This document shows, piece after piece, positions 17,047 through 26,632 of a DNA stretch of 63,229 nucleotides. The notes beneath the pieces were generated by a model that was not told the DNA's origin, ran no database searches, and was given only the letters and a program-made list of their open reading frames with translations. The stretch comes from JANNYA01 sp031422315. Its GTDB lineage: Bacteria > Pseudomonadota > Gammaproteobacteria > Xanthomonadales > SZUA-5. The number at the start of each line of letters is the position of its first letter. Position 1 is the stretch's first letter. The stretch is taken from positions 1 through 63,229 of the forward strand of contig JANOQN010000031.1 in NCBI GenBank assembly GCA_031422315.1, read 5' to 3'. The translations under genes were made by a program, and so were the position numbers.

Positions 17047-18414
17047 TTAATATGCAAATTGCTTAAAAACAGGATCAACCGAGCCGTTCCACTCGCCATG
17101 AAACAGAGCGAGCTTGCGCTCTGCAGGCGTAATTCCGGCTTGTACGAATTCGATCAAAGGTTCTAGGAAAATACGCTCATCGGCGCCGTTGCTATTGCGT
17201 TGGTCGCGCTTGGCAAGCCCAGCAGCGGCAATGGCGAGCGTTTCTTTGGCGATCTCAAGCGCGCTGATTTGGCCGATTTTGGCTTTAAAACCAATTCGCG
17301 GCGTGTCCAGACGCAACTGTTCGCGCTGCTCAATTGACCAGGGTTTGACCAAATCCCAAGCGGCATCCAGCGCGGATTGATCGTAAAGCAGCCCAACCCA
17401 CAGCGCGGGCAGGGCGCACAAACGATTCCACGGCCCGCCATCGGCGCCACGCATTTCCAGATAGCGCTTCAAACGTACTTCCGGAAACGCGGTGGTTAGA
17501 TGATCAGCAAAATCGCCGAAGGTTGGCTTTTCGCCGGGTAAAATGGACAATTTGCCCGCCATAAAGTCTTTGAACGACAGGCCAGACGCGTCTAAATACG
17601 TGCCATTTCGATACACGAAATACATTGGCACGTCCAAAATGTAATCGACGTATCTCTCGAAGCTAAAGCCAGGCTCAAACACGAACGGCAGTAAGCCGGT
17701 TCGATCTGGATCGGTATCGCGCCAGACTTGCGAGCGGAAGCTCAAAAAGCCGTTCGGCTTGCCTTCGGTGAACGGCGAATCGGCAAATAGCGCGGTAGCA
17801 ATCGGCTGCAATGCTAAGGACACTGCGAATTTCTTCGCCATATCCGCCTCACTGGAAAAGTCCAGATTGACCTGCACGGTGCAGGTGCGCTTCATCATGT
17901 CAAGCCCCAGCGTGCCGCGCTTTGGCATGTAGTTTTGCATGATTTTGTAGCGGCCTTTGGGCATCCAAGGCATTTCAGCGCGGCTGAATTTGGGCTGGAA
18001 ACCCATGCCGAGAAAGCCTAGCTGTAGCTCCTTTGCCACGGCTTCGACTTCGCGCAAATGTGCGGTGGTTTCACAACACGTTTCATGAATATTGCGCACT
18101 TGCCCGCCGGATAATTCTAGTTGGCCAGCCGGTTCTAAGGTTATTGAGGCGTCGCCGCGCTTTAGCGCAATTAAAAAGCCGGCTTCGCGTACCGGTTCCC
18201 AGCCAAATCGCGTCAAACCTTGCAGCATGGCTTCAATGCCGCGCGGGCCTTCAAAGGTTGGCGGTTTGAGCGTATCAAGCTCAAAGCCAAACTTTTCGTG
18301 CTCAGTGCCGACGCGCCAATCCGCTTTGGGCTTTGCGCCGCCTGCAAGATATGCGACCAGTGCGGCTTTACTTTCAATCGTTTGGCTATGCTCGGAAGCG
18401 GTCGGTGCGGCCAT
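17047..18414 (-). CDS. gshA: Glutamate-cysteine ligase (plant/alphaproteobacterial type)
   Basis: A 455-residue ligase for the first step of glutathione synthesis. It belongs to the class found in plants, alphaproteobacteria and xanthomonads rather than the E. coli GshA class: WRVGTEHEKFGF, ITLEPAGQLELSGGQ, NIHETC, KRTCTVQVNLDFSSEADM, and RYLEMRGADGGPWNRLCALPALWVGLLYD. Length fits the family. It is a single gene, transcribed away from the AAA ATPase gene, which is separated by a 71-bp gap that contains no other ORF. Confidence 0.95.
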   Translation of the reverse strand: MAAPTASEHSQTIESKAALVAYLAGGAKPKADWRVGTEHEKFGFELDTLKPPTFEGPRGIEAMLQGLTRFGWEPVREAGFLIALKRGDASITLEPAGQLELSGGQVRNIHETCCETTAHLREVEAVAKELQLGFLGMGFQPKFSRAEMPWMPKGRYKIMQNYMPKRGTLGLDMMKRTCTVQVNLDFSSEADMAKKFAVSLALQPIATALFADSPFTEGKPNGFLSFRSQVWRDTDPDRTGLLPFVFEPGFSFERYVDYILDVPMYFVYRNGTYLDASGLSFKDFMAGKLSILPGEKPTFGDFADHLTTAFPEVRLKRYLEMRGADGGPWNRLCALPALWVGLLYDQSALDAAWDLVKPWSIEQREQLRLDTPRIGFKAKIGQISALEIAKETLAIAAAGLAKRDQRNSNGADERIFLEPLIEFVQAGITPAERKLALFHGEWNGSVDPVFKQFAY

Positions 18415-18485
18415 GGGGCGTCCTTATTCGAATATTGTCGAACTAGATGCGGCTGCTATTGCCATAATTCAAGGCCTAGTTGCGC

Positions 18486-20156
18486 CTACGCGCGTAAAAC
18501 CATCACCGACTTACCATCGGCTGTGTGCGCCTCATCAACGTGCATACGCTCATCCCAAATGGCCGCATCATTGCGCTGATCGAAGATGACTAAATTGCCC
18601 TGATCCAAATTCAAGCGCTGCAAATAGCGCTGCATTTGCTGCAAGCCATCAATCAGCGGATCTTTACGGCCGGTGCGCCAGACTTTCACTTCAATTGCCA
18701 TGTGTTGCGCACCGACAATCACTAGTAAATCTAGTCGACCCGAGCCAGCTGCATATTCGCGCTCAATTCGGCCTACGCATCCTGCTCCGGCTTGTCCTGT
18801 GCGCACATCCATGTGCGCCCGCTCAGCAGCGCAGCTCGCATGCGAGCTAAGCGCGCTGCTTCTCCCGCCCCCATTGATCACTCGTTGCAGATAAGCCATC
18901 AAAACCAAATGCGGCGCCGCTTCGTGATAGGACACGGATTGCATCATGGACTCGCCATGCTCGCGCCAAAAATCCAAGAAATTCAATAAGAATTGACGCG
19001 GATTTAGCCTGCCAGTGGCGTCTTGCCAGCTCGAGCGTATGTCGTCGGTGTGCAGTGATGATTGCGCAATTCTGCTGAGCACGCGTGGAAGGATTTCGGC
19101 GTAAATTGCGTTTGCGGGCAAGGTGGATTTACTGACGGCATCCTTACGTATCAGTCCTAAATCAATGACATATTGCTCATCATCCTCGTGCGCTGACGCG
19201 CGCTCGCCCATCAACATCGGCTCAATCACCGAACGCACGCGCGGCTCATTTAACTTAGCCGCAAGTTGATCCAAATGCGTGTCGTTGCGCAAAATGAGCG
19301 CCTCACGCGCGTCACGCATGCGCTGCAAATCAATTTTTACCGTGCGATCAAGGTTTTCTTTGGTTTTCCACACCGCCTGCTCGGCCAGCGCGTTAACCAG
19401 CCAAGGCTGGCCTTGGGTTGACGTCCAAGCCAGTTCCAGCGCTTCATCGTTGAACGATTGACCAGTAGCATCGGTGTGTTGCTGATAAAGCGCAGTCATC
19501 TCCGCTCGGCTGAAATCCCCTAAGCGCAAGCTTTCTGCCTTGATGTTAAACGCACTGCCGCCGGTGATGACTTCGCCATCAGCCATCGTCATGCGGTAAT
19601 CCCGCACATCGCGCACGCCGCACAGGATAACGGTTTGCGGGAAGTGCGCTGGGCGATCGGTGTAACCCGAGCGAATTTGCCGCAGTAAGGAAATTAACGT
19701 ATCGCCGACGAGTGAATCGACCTCGTCAATAAACAGCACCAAAGGTTTCGGCAACGTTTCCGATAGCAGCCGCAGCGCGTTGGAGAAAGCCTCATAAGCG
19801 CCTTTAGCCATAAGCGCTTCGCGATTCAAGTTAATAAGATCGTGTTTGAGCACTAGCACAGCTTGAGTTGCAAGCTGCCCTACTAACACTTGCGCAGCCC
19901 CCGCAATATCGTTGCGAGCAGCCTGTGCACCTTCAATATTGATGTAAAGCGAGGCGTAGTCGCCCTGCGCATTTAAGTATTTGCAGAGTGCGCGCAAACA
20001 GGTAGTCTTGCCAGTTTGCCTCGGCGCGTGCAGTACAAAATAGCGACGTTGAGCGATAAAATCGAGCATATTTGCCAAATCAAAACGCGATAGCGGATCA
20101 ATCTGGTAGTGCAGATCAGGCTCGTTTGGTCCTGCGGTGTTGAAATGTTTGTGCAT
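18486..20156 (-). CDS. AAA ATPase with C-terminal PD-(D/E)XK-like domain
   Basis: A 556-residue two-part protein. The N-terminal AAA domain carries Walker A HAPRQTGKTTC (about 45-55) and Walker B LVLFIDEVDSL (about 145). A winged-helix-like middle part follows, and the C-terminus (about 455-540) shows REYAAGSGRLDLLVIVG followed by MAIEVKVWR, a D...ExK pattern of PD-(D/E)XK nucleases. Similar AAA plus nuclease proteins are common but poorly characterised; some are suspected mobile or defence elements. There is no partner gene, and gshA and rsmA flank it on the same strand. Function not assigned. Confidence 0.82.
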   Translation of the reverse strand: MHKHFNTAGPNEPDLHYQIDPLSRFDLANMLDFIAQRRYFVLHAPRQTGKTTCLRALCKYLNAQGDYASLYINIEGAQAARNDIAGAAQVLVGQLATQAVLVLKHDLINLNREALMAKGAYEAFSNALRLLSETLPKPLVLFIDEVDSLVGDTLISLLRQIRSGYTDRPAHFPQTVILCGVRDVRDYRMTMADGEVITGGSAFNIKAESLRLGDFSRAEMTALYQQHTDATGQSFNDEALELAWTSTQGQPWLVNALAEQAVWKTKENLDRTVKIDLQRMRDAREALILRNDTHLDQLAAKLNEPRVRSVIEPMLMGERASAHEDDEQYVIDLGLIRKDAVSKSTLPANAIYAEILPRVLSRIAQSSLHTDDIRSSWQDATGRLNPRQFLLNFLDFWREHGESMMQSVSYHEAAPHLVLMAYLQRVINGGGRSSALSSHASCAAERAHMDVRTGQAGAGCVGRIEREYAAGSGRLDLLVIVGAQHMAIEVKVWRTGRKDPLIDGLQQMQRYLQRLNLDQGNLVIFDQRNDAAIWDERMHVDEAHTADGKSVMVLRA

Positions 20157-20181
20157 GAGGCGAGTTTACAGGCAAATGTCG

Positions 20182-21000
20182 TCACGGATGCAGGGCTAGA
20201 AACTCACGTGCCAGCGCTTGAAACTGGGCTTGGCTCAAAGTCTCCGCGCGCGCGCCTGGATCAACACCGGCCGCATGAATTTGGGCAAGTTCGAGCGTGC
20301 CTTTTAATGCGTTCGATAGTGTTTTTCGCCGCGCTGAAAATGCCGCACGTACGACTTTATCGAGCGCGTTTAACAGCTTTGCGTCAGGCTGCACTTCTAA
20401 CGGCGTAAGCCGAACAATTGCGCTCCATACTTTGGGTGCAGGAATAAAACTAGTTGGCGCGACGTCAAACAAATGCGCGATCTCGCACTGCGCTTGCAGC
20501 ATAACGCTCAAGCGCCCGTAAACCCGGCCACCGGGCGGCGATGCCATTCGATCAACGACCTCTTTTTGTAGCATAAAATGCATGTCGCTAACGACATCGA
20601 TTTGGCTAATCAAATGAAACAGCAAAGGCGTGGAGATGTTGTAGGGCAAGTTGCCAGCTACGCGCAACTTGCCGCCTTTTGCAGCGGCAAGCGCACGAAA
20701 ATCAACGTTGAGTACGTCCGCTTGCATCAGCTCAATGGGGCCAACCGGCGCACATGCATGCTGCAGCAGCGGAATCAAATCACGATCTAGTTCAATAGCG
20801 ATCAAGCTGCCGTGCCGTTTCAAAAGCGGTAATGTGAGCGCGCCTTGGCCGGGGCCGATTTCAACAATGTGCTGACCAGGCTTAGGGTCAATCGCCGCAA
20901 CGATGCCTTGGATGACGCCAGCATCTTTAAGAAAATTTTGCCCGAAACGTTTGCGCGCTTGATGCGTTTGCTTGGGCGCGGCGTTTGAGGATTCTTGCAT
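20182..21000 (-). CDS. rsmA: 16S rRNA dimethyladenosine transferase RsmA (KsgA)
   Basis: A 272-residue enzyme that dimethylates the two adjacent adenines near the 3' end of 16S rRNA during 30S maturation. Motifs: RKRFGQNFLKD at the start, VEIGPGQGALTLPLL (SAM site), IELDRDL, VAGNLPYNISTPLLF (catalytic NLPY), and LQKEVVDRM. Length matches the family. An upstream tRNA-Ser lies on the same strand. Confidence 0.97.
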   Translation of the reverse strand: MQESSNAAPKQTHQARKRFGQNFLKDAGVIQGIVAAIDPKPGQHIVEIGPGQGALTLPLLKRHGSLIAIELDRDLIPLLQHACAPVGPIELMQADVLNVDFRALAAAKGGKLRVAGNLPYNISTPLLFHLISQIDVVSDMHFMLQKEVVDRMASPPGGRVYGRLSVMLQAQCEIAHLFDVAPTSFIPAPKVWSAIVRLTPLEVQPDAKLLNALDKVVRAAFSARRKTLSNALKGTLELAQIHAAGVDPGARAETLSQAQFQALAREFLALHP

Positions 21001-21035
21001 TTGAAAATCCTCAGTTAACCATAACTATTCGATTA

Positions 21036-21126
21036 TGGCGGAGAAGGTGGGATTCGAACCCACGTTAGGGCGTAACCCTAAACCGGATTTCGAATCCGGC
21101 GCATTCGGCCACTCTGCCACCTCTCC
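21036..21126 (-). tRNA. tRNA-Ser (anticodon CGA), CCA encoded
   Basis: Read on the minus strand, a 7-bp acceptor stem (GGAGAGG with CTTCTCC, one G-U pair) frames a class II tRNA with a long variable arm (TAGGGTTACGCCCTA). The anticodon stem CCGGA/TCCGG holds loop TTCGAAA, giving anticodon CGA for serine codon UCG. A standard GGTTCGAATCC T-loop and an encoded CCA (21036-21038) are present. Length is 88 nt plus CCA. Confidence 0.97.
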
Positions 21127-21240
21127 ATTCGCGGTGCCTCGCGAAGAGGCGCGATAATACGAAGCGGATGCGTTTCGCGCAAGTGAGGCTGAAGGGTGGG
21201 TTCAGGGCAGTGGCGCATCGGCGAATTTGGCACTCAATGT

Positions 21241-22131
21241 TTATACTTCCCACCGCAAACTACCATCCACCACCGTTTGCGTTTCACCGCCAACCCACAC
21301 GCGGCCGGTTTCATAGCGAATATTGAGCGTGGCGTCGTGACCGATTTCACGACCCTGGCTGACTCGGTAGCCGCCCGCCAAACTGCCATCTGGCTCAAGC
21401 TGCTCGATCACCGCGGCCAGTAGGCCATTCGCAGCGCCGCTGGCGGGATCTTCTTCGATGCCGACGCCAGCTGGAAATGCGCGCACGACTAAGTCATAGC
21501 CGCCAGCTTGATTTGACGGCGCGCGTGCGTAGGCGCAAAGCCCCATGCTTTCACTGGATTTCGCTAACACGGCGATGGATGCGTGATCGGGCCGCCAAGC
21601 CCTTAGCGCGGCTTCCGAGCCAATTTCCGCCACCCACCAGCGTCGTCCGCCATCGACAAACGCCGGTGCAATTTTGCCAAGCGGCATATCTTCCAGCACG
21701 TTGATCAGCATCGGATGCGCGTCAAGTCCAGTTTTTAAAACTTTAGCGAGCGGCGCTTGTACATACAGCTCGCGCCTGCCGGCCCGAAATTCGGTGCGTA
21801 TCGGCAATAGTCCAACCGCGCATTCTTGCACCAGCAAATCTGTATTTTTGATATTGCGGCTAGCAAAACCAGTTTCTAATACCGCGTGTGCGCTGCCAAT
21901 CGTGGGGTGGCCGGCGAATGGGATTTCTTTGCTCGGGCTAAAAATACGCAGCCGATAATCCGCACCTGGCAAGCTGGCGGGCATCACGAATGTGGTTTCG
22001 ACTAAATCCGTCCACGCGGCAAACGCCTGCATTTGCACGGTTGACCAATGCGCCGCGCCAAACACCACACCGAGCGGATTGCCACCTCCGGCACGGTGCG
22101 TGAATACATCAAGCTGTAAAAAGCGAAGCAT
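21241..22131 (-). CDS. PhzF family isomerase/epimerase
   Basis: A 296-residue PhzF-like protein of the diaminopimelate-epimerase fold. Visible signatures are FTHRAGGGNPLGVV, VETTFV with the presumed catalytic Glu, IPFAGHPTIGSAHAVL and EDPASGAANG. The family includes the phenazine enzyme PhzF, but most members have unknown substrates and there are no phenazine genes here. It is the last gene of a three-gene operon with the deacetylase-like and isochorismatase-like genes, whose ORFs abut with 1-bp overlaps. Confidence 0.9.
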   Translation of the reverse strand: MLRFLQLDVFTHRAGGGNPLGVVFGAAHWSTVQMQAFAAWTDLVETTFVMPASLPGADYRLRIFSPSKEIPFAGHPTIGSAHAVLETGFASRNIKNTDLLVQECAVGLLPIRTEFRAGRRELYVQAPLAKVLKTGLDAHPMLINVLEDMPLGKIAPAFVDGGRRWWVAEIGSEAALRAWRPDHASIAVLAKSSESMGLCAYARAPSNQAGGYDLVVRAFPAGVGIEEDPASGAANGLLAAVIEQLEPDGSLAGGYRVSQGREIGHDATLNIRYETGRVWVGGETQTVVDGSLRWEV

Positions 22132-23105
22132 TACGGATGGCCTGAAAAATTTGCCGAGAAGTTAGCAAGGCGCTGGTTCGAACGCTGAGCGTGCACCGCA
22201 ATCGCGGCCTGAGCTTCGTCATAACTATGCGCCAGATAGTGCTCGGCAATCTCGCGGCCGGTAGCTTTCCAAACGCCTGGGTGTGCACAAATGTGTTCGA
22301 GCGCCTCAATTAGCGCCCCCAATCGGTGCGGGTGCGAAACCTGATAGGGGTGCAGCGGAATACACATGACGGTGCCCGATGCTTCGCCTTCACTCATCAG
22401 CCGATCAAAGCTGGCTTTGAGCATGCGCGCATAATCGCGCGGCGGCACTTTATTAACGACGTACACAATCGTGTCATTCATTTCAAGCGAGTAGGGCACG
22501 GATACCAAGCGTTTGCCCGATCTGGTGCGCACCGGCGTAGGCTGATCGTCATGAAATAGATCGCAGGTGTATGTGCCGCCCAATTCGGCGAACAAATCCA
22601 GTGTCAATTCGGTGTGCGTCAATGCGGGAGCCAAATAGCCAGCGCAGGGCTGGCGGCAGTGCGTCTCAATCGTGCGCATAGATTCGGCGATCATTTCGCG
22701 CTCATCGGCTTCACACATGCCATAGCTGTAGCGCGTGTTGTAAATGCCGTGGCTGAAAAATTCCCAGCCGCGCACTAAACCAAGATCTAGAACTTCTGGG
22801 TGGTGCGTACATAGCGCGGTCGAGAGTGAAACGCTGGCCCGCAGGCCAAAGCGATCCAAGGTTTGCGCAAGCCTAAGCGCGCCGACGCGATTTCCATAAT
22901 CGCGCGTGCCATAGGCTTCAATATCTGGATAGGGTCTGGGCCAGGCGGCGCGCGAAGGGTTCACTGGCGGATTGAGCTCGTAGAACTCAAAATTCGGAGC
23001 AATCCATAGCGCGAGTTTTTTGCCACCGGGCCACACAATTTTTGGGCGATTCTTGTACGGAAAATAGTCAAAATGCCCCAAGTCAGGCTTGCCTGTGGTG
23101 CGCAT
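22131..23105 (-). CDS. Polysaccharide deacetylase family (PuuE/allantoinase-like) hydrolase
   Basis: A 324-residue NodB-fold protein. The opening FDYFPYKNRPKIVWPGGKKLALWIAPNFEF and the EFFSHGIYNTRYSYGM and GYLAPALTHTELT segments resemble cytoplasmic PuuE-like allantoinases and related carbon-nitrogen hydrolases rather than secreted sugar deacetylases. It has no signal peptide. The immediately upstream partner is a cysteine hydrolase and the downstream one a PhzF protein, consistent with catabolism of a small nitrogen compound, but the substrate is unknown. Confidence 0.85.
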   Translation of the reverse strand: MRTTGKPDLGHFDYFPYKNRPKIVWPGGKKLALWIAPNFEFYELNPPVNPSRAAWPRPYPDIEAYGTRDYGNRVGALRLAQTLDRFGLRASVSLSTALCTHHPEVLDLGLVRGWEFFSHGIYNTRYSYGMCEADEREMIAESMRTIETHCRQPCAGYLAPALTHTELTLDLFAELGGTYTCDLFHDDQPTPVRTRSGKRLVSVPYSLEMNDTIVYVVNKVPPRDYARMLKASFDRLMSEGEASGTVMCIPLHPYQVSHPHRLGALIEALEHICAHPGVWKATGREIAEHYLAHSYDEAQAAIAVHAQRSNQRLANFSANFSGHP

Positions 23106-23770
23106 CAGGTTGTTCCCTTCAAGAAGTTGGCCACCGTATCAAAACGCTCTACATCCGCATATTTGAGCATCAAATCGCATAGATTGGCATAGTGTGGAAT
23201 CTCGTGTTTGTCGGATACACACTGCTCAACCACTATCGTTCGAAAGCCGCACGAGAGGCTATCAACTGCAGTTGCGCGCACGCAGCCCGAGGTCGAGCCG
23301 CCGGTTAAAATCACCGTATCGACTTGATGCCAGGTTAGCAGGCTGCGTAAATTCGTCTCAAAAAAAACGCTTGGCATGCGCTTGCAGATCAAAACATCGT
23401 GTTCGGGTAAGCGCTGCACGCGCGGATCAAGCTCAGCGCGTTGGCTGCCCTGTTTGATATTTTGCAGAGAATCGGGTGTGTTCGTCCTTGTGCCCCAAAC
23501 CCCGGCATCGCTGGCATCAGGTGAATAAGCGACGTAGGAAAAAATAACTGGCCAATGCCGCGCGCGCGTCAAAATTGATAGCTGGTTGCAATAGTCCAAC
23601 TGGTTCGGATCGGTCTCATAGGCGGTACTGAAGTTTGCGGTGTCGGTGTATGCGCGCTGCAAATCAATATGGACAAGCGCAGCTTTGTTACCAAAACCAA
23701 ATTTCGCCCGGCCTGGGCGGGCTTGAATTTCTTGCCAGTATTGCTTTGCGGTCAAATCGCTATTTTGCAT
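23105..23770 (-). CDS. Isochorismatase-family cysteine hydrolase
   Basis: A 221-residue hydrolase. The presumed triad is visible: Asp in LVHIDLQRAYTD, Lys in LICKRMPSVFFETNL and Cys in GGSTSGCVRATAVD. The overall sequence resembles N-carbamoylsarcosine amidases. It heads the operon with the PuuE-like and PhzF-like genes (1-bp junctions). A ureido or carbamoyl substrate is a reasonable inference from the neighbours but is not shown by the sequence. Confidence 0.87.
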   Translation of the reverse strand: MQNSDLTAKQYWQEIQARPGRAKFGFGNKAALVHIDLQRAYTDTANFSTAYETDPNQLDYCNQLSILTRARHWPVIFSYVAYSPDASDAGVWGTRTNTPDSLQNIKQGSQRAELDPRVQRLPEHDVLICKRMPSVFFETNLRSLLTWHQVDTVILTGGSTSGCVRATAVDSLSCGFRTIVVEQCVSDKHEIPHYANLCDLMLKYADVERFDTVANFLKGTT

Positions 23771-23849
23771 GGGTAATCCGATGGTGTAGCTTGCAATTCA
23801 AAGTGCCTGAGTGTCACGCGCCCGAAACACTTTTGCCAGCACCAAAACA

Positions 23850-23876
23850 AAAACGCAGCCGAAGCCGCGTTTTTTG
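23850..23876 (-). terminator. Intrinsic terminator downstream of the YkvA-like gene
   Basis: A hairpin with stem AAAACGC/GCGTTTT, one A-C mismatch and a short inner pair around CGAA lies 24 bp past the end of the 23900-24469 gene. On the minus strand it is followed by TTTTTGTTTT. It would separate that gene from the isochorismatase operon. Confidence 0.65.
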
Positions 23877-23899
23877 TAGCACAACTTCGCCGAAAAAAC

Positions 23900-24469
23900 T
23901 TATGAGGACGTCGAAAACAGCCCAAAACCAGGCCGATTTCCATAGCTTCGATCACGCGAGCGGCGTTGGCGCATACGATCCAGTAATTCTTCCTGGCGCT
24001 GCTCCAGCCAATCGTCCTTGCTGACGTCACTGGCGGCAACTGCGCCCGGTTGTGCGGAGCGGCTCGTGCGAAACTGGCAAAAATCTTCATAAGCGTCGAT
24101 TTCATGCTTGAGCTCTTCAACGACCATCTCAATCATGATGGCGTCATCTAAAAAGCCCAATACCGGAATGTGATCGGGAATCGCATCTTCCGGATCGCAA
24201 AAATAGGTCAGCGCGCTCAGTACTTCTTTGCGTTCAACGTCCGTCATGCCCCAGGCCACGTCGTGCACCATGCCGATCATCGTGTCGAGTTTTTTCATAC
24301 GAACCGCAACAAAATCAGGCACTTGCACGCTTCTGGTTTCTTCAAGCAGCTTCAATGCAGCCGTGGTGATGTCGGTTGAGCTTAAATGCCCGGCGGCTTC
24401 TTTAGCGCGCCGCATAGCCGCACGAAAATGGTCTAAATCTTTTTCACTAAGATCAATCACTACTTGCAT
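23900..24469 (-). CDS. YkvA-like DUF1232 domain protein
   Basis: A 189-residue protein with a central DUF1232 (YkvA) motif: YFCDPEDAIPDHIPVLGFLDDAIMIEMVVEEL. The N-terminus is helical and charged, and the C-terminus is a glutamine/arginine-rich tail (WLEQRQEELLDRMRQRR). In other YkvA proteins the motif is followed by membrane helices; here it is not, so this copy may be soluble. Function unknown. It is a single gene followed by a terminator. The 273-bp region on its other side (24470-24742) contains nothing I can support. Confidence 0.75.
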   Translation of the reverse strand: MQVVIDLSEKDLDHFRAAMRRAKEAAGHLSSTDITTAALKLLEETRSVQVPDFVAVRMKKLDTMIGMVHDVAWGMTDVERKEVLSALTYFCDPEDAIPDHIPVLGFLDDAIMIEMVVEELKHEIDAYEDFCQFRTSRSAQPGAVAASDVSKDDWLEQRQEELLDRMRQRRSRDRSYGNRPGFGLFSTSS

Positions 24470-24742
24470 GGTTCGTCCTTAAATTTAGTATCGGCTTGAT
24501 TTCAAAAGTCACAACGTTGGCCGCACCCAAAACCTAATCTGAGTCAAAGCGCTTAAAACGGGCTTAGCGTAACAGCTGAAAAGCGCGGGCGAAAGCTGGC
24601 ATATGATTTTTCCGCAAATTTATTGAACGCTTGATTTTTATCGGTATTTACCTAAGGCGATCTTGGGCTGGTGCGCATATTCGCTGTTGGCACGAGTTAG
24701 TTTGAGGGGGTTGCAGCTTGCTGCGCGGCAAGCGGTCAACCG

Positions 24743-26599
24743 TCACCGCAACTCAACCTCATCAAGCCAAAACTCAAAGCCGCCCTCGCGTGAATCTGCG
24801 CTCCATGCAAGCCCGCGCAAGCTGGCAAGGTCTGCACCGCTGAAATCGGCTAGCGGCATTTTTATGCTCTGCCAGTCTGCGGTTGTTTTAAAACTCTGCG
24901 AGATTGGAATGCCTTGCGCTGATTCCCCAGAAAATAGCATCAGCAAAACCTCGCGGCCATCGCCACGTACTTGAAATACGAGTTCGGTTTTACCGGATGC
25001 ATCGACCGGTGCCATGGCGTCGGCGATCATGAACATTGCGCCTGCCCAGGGATAGGCAAAGCCTGCTTTGATTTCACCGCTTACCTGCAATGCGCCTGCG
25101 GTACCTAGCGCGCCATCTTTGACCCATTTGATATCGCCGATCGACATTCCACCTGCCATTTGATCGCTTGTGGCCGTCCATGTACCAAACGGCGCGCGGG
25201 TGTCGATATCAAAACGGCCAACTTGTGGATCGTTCGCCACTTTTGGCGCCAGCAACGCAGCGCTATCGCGCGCAATCTGATAGCCGTTTTTCCAAACGTG
25301 GGTAATCTGCCGTGTTGCGAGAATGTTTGCGCTAGGATCACCAGCTACCAATAGCAAATCAGCACGCAGACCGGCGCGAATTTGGCCGCGATCATTCAGG
25401 CCAAACGCGCTAGCGGTTTTGGAGGTGGCCGCCGCGAGCGCCTGTATCGGGCTCATACCCGCGTGTACCAGCAAAGCTAGCTCGCCGTGCATGCTGGCGC
25501 CGTGCGCGGTGCAAGGGTTGCCGGCATCGGTGCCCGCTAAAATCTGTACGCCGCCGGCATGCAGCGCCGCTACATTGCTGATCGCGCGTGCCAATATTTC
25601 CGGGTGCGCTAGCGCTCTGGATTTCGTGGTTAAGTTTTGCCGCTGATCTGCGTTTAGCGCCGGGCTTAAGTGTGCATCCGCCGCCAATTTAGCGCCTTCG
25701 CTGGATTGCGCCAGGCTAGCCAACACCGAAAGCGTAGGCACCACAAAGACCTGCTTTGTCTTTGCCAATTGCGTAAAAGCGGGATCAACTTCAGCATTGG
25801 CAAAAATATGCACCAGACCGTTCGCACCGGCGGCGATTACCTCGGCTGCGCTGGCTTTGACTGACACATGTACGAGCGCAAGTTTGTTGGCCTGCTGCGC
25901 GGCCGCAATTGCGGCGTTAATCTGCGTGCTGTTCAACGTGGGGAATGGCTTTCGGCCTGGGTATGCGCTTAAGTCTTCCACAATCAGTTTAATAAAATCC
26001 GAGCCCTCAGCTACCCTTTGGTTCACGAATTCAGCGGTGTTGTCACTCGCCATCAGCGTTGGTACTTTCAGGCCAAATTGTGTGCCGTGCCCGCCTGGCA
26101 CGGTAACCGCGCCACCGGCGCTCCATAAATCCGCTTCATCGGTGCGTGAGAGGCTCGCGCGTTGGCTTTTAAGTGCTGCGCTTCGGGAAATATCGCCCAT
26201 CATTTCTAGCTCAGTGGTTACGCCAAAGCGCAGCGCATCGCGCCTTGCATTGCCCCAACTATGAGTGTGCGCATCAATCAAACCCGGCATGAGCGTTTTA
26301 CCCGTGCCGTTTATCTGGGTGAAGTTTCTATCCTGACTAAGCAGAGATGGCAGCGGCTCGCCTGACTTAAGCACCGCGGCAATCAAGCCCTGCTGTACGA
26401 TCACCGTGGCATTCTCCAATACGGCCTCGCCATCAAAAAGCCGCACATTGACGATCGCAAAACTGTTGGATTGCAATGCATCAGAGGTGCTTGCGGTAGA
26501 TTTTACTGGCAAGCCAGGCTTGCTCGGCTGCAAGTAAATCGCCCCTATCAGCGTAGCAATTAATGCGCTGCCAAGTGCAATTTCTATGGTGTATTTCAT
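24743..26599 (-). CDS. Exported or anchored amidohydrolase fused to a CIA30-like domain
   Basis: A 618-residue protein. An N-terminal hydrophobic segment (about 7-24) suggests export or membrane anchoring. Residues about 45-440 are an amidohydrolase: DAHTHSW (two His), FIKLIVED with a candidate bridging Lys, LVHVS and LVHIF (His) and LAGTDAG (Asp). Residues about 455-618 resemble a CIA30 galactose-binding-like domain (WTATSDQMAGGMS, ending FEFWLDEVELR). Substrate unknown. It follows the ABC permease gene by 33 bp, so an ABC ATPase, permease and amidohydrolase operon is likely. Confidence 0.85.
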   Translation of the reverse strand: MKYTIEIALGSALIATLIGAIYLQPSKPGLPVKSTASTSDALQSNSFAIVNVRLFDGEAVLENATVIVQQGLIAAVLKSGEPLPSLLSQDRNFTQINGTGKTLMPGLIDAHTHSWGNARRDALRFGVTTELEMMGDISRSAALKSQRASLSRTDEADLWSAGGAVTVPGGHGTQFGLKVPTLMASDNTAEFVNQRVAEGSDFIKLIVEDLSAYPGRKPFPTLNSTQINAAIAAAQQANKLALVHVSVKASAAEVIAAGANGLVHIFANAEVDPAFTQLAKTKQVFVVPTLSVLASLAQSSEGAKLAADAHLSPALNADQRQNLTTKSRALAHPEILARAISNVAALHAGGVQILAGTDAGNPCTAHGASMHGELALLVHAGMSPIQALAAATSKTASAFGLNDRGQIRAGLRADLLLVAGDPSANILATRQITHVWKNGYQIARDSAALLAPKVANDPQVGRFDIDTRAPFGTWTATSDQMAGGMSIGDIKWVKDGALGTAGALQVSGEIKAGFAYPWAGAMFMIADAMAPVDASGKTELVFQVRGDGREVLLMLFSGESAQGIPISQSFKTTADWQSIKMPLADFSGADLASLRGLAWSADSREGGFEFWLDEVELR

Positions 26600-26632
26600 G
26601 TGAGTCCCCTAATCAATACCTAATCGATACGG

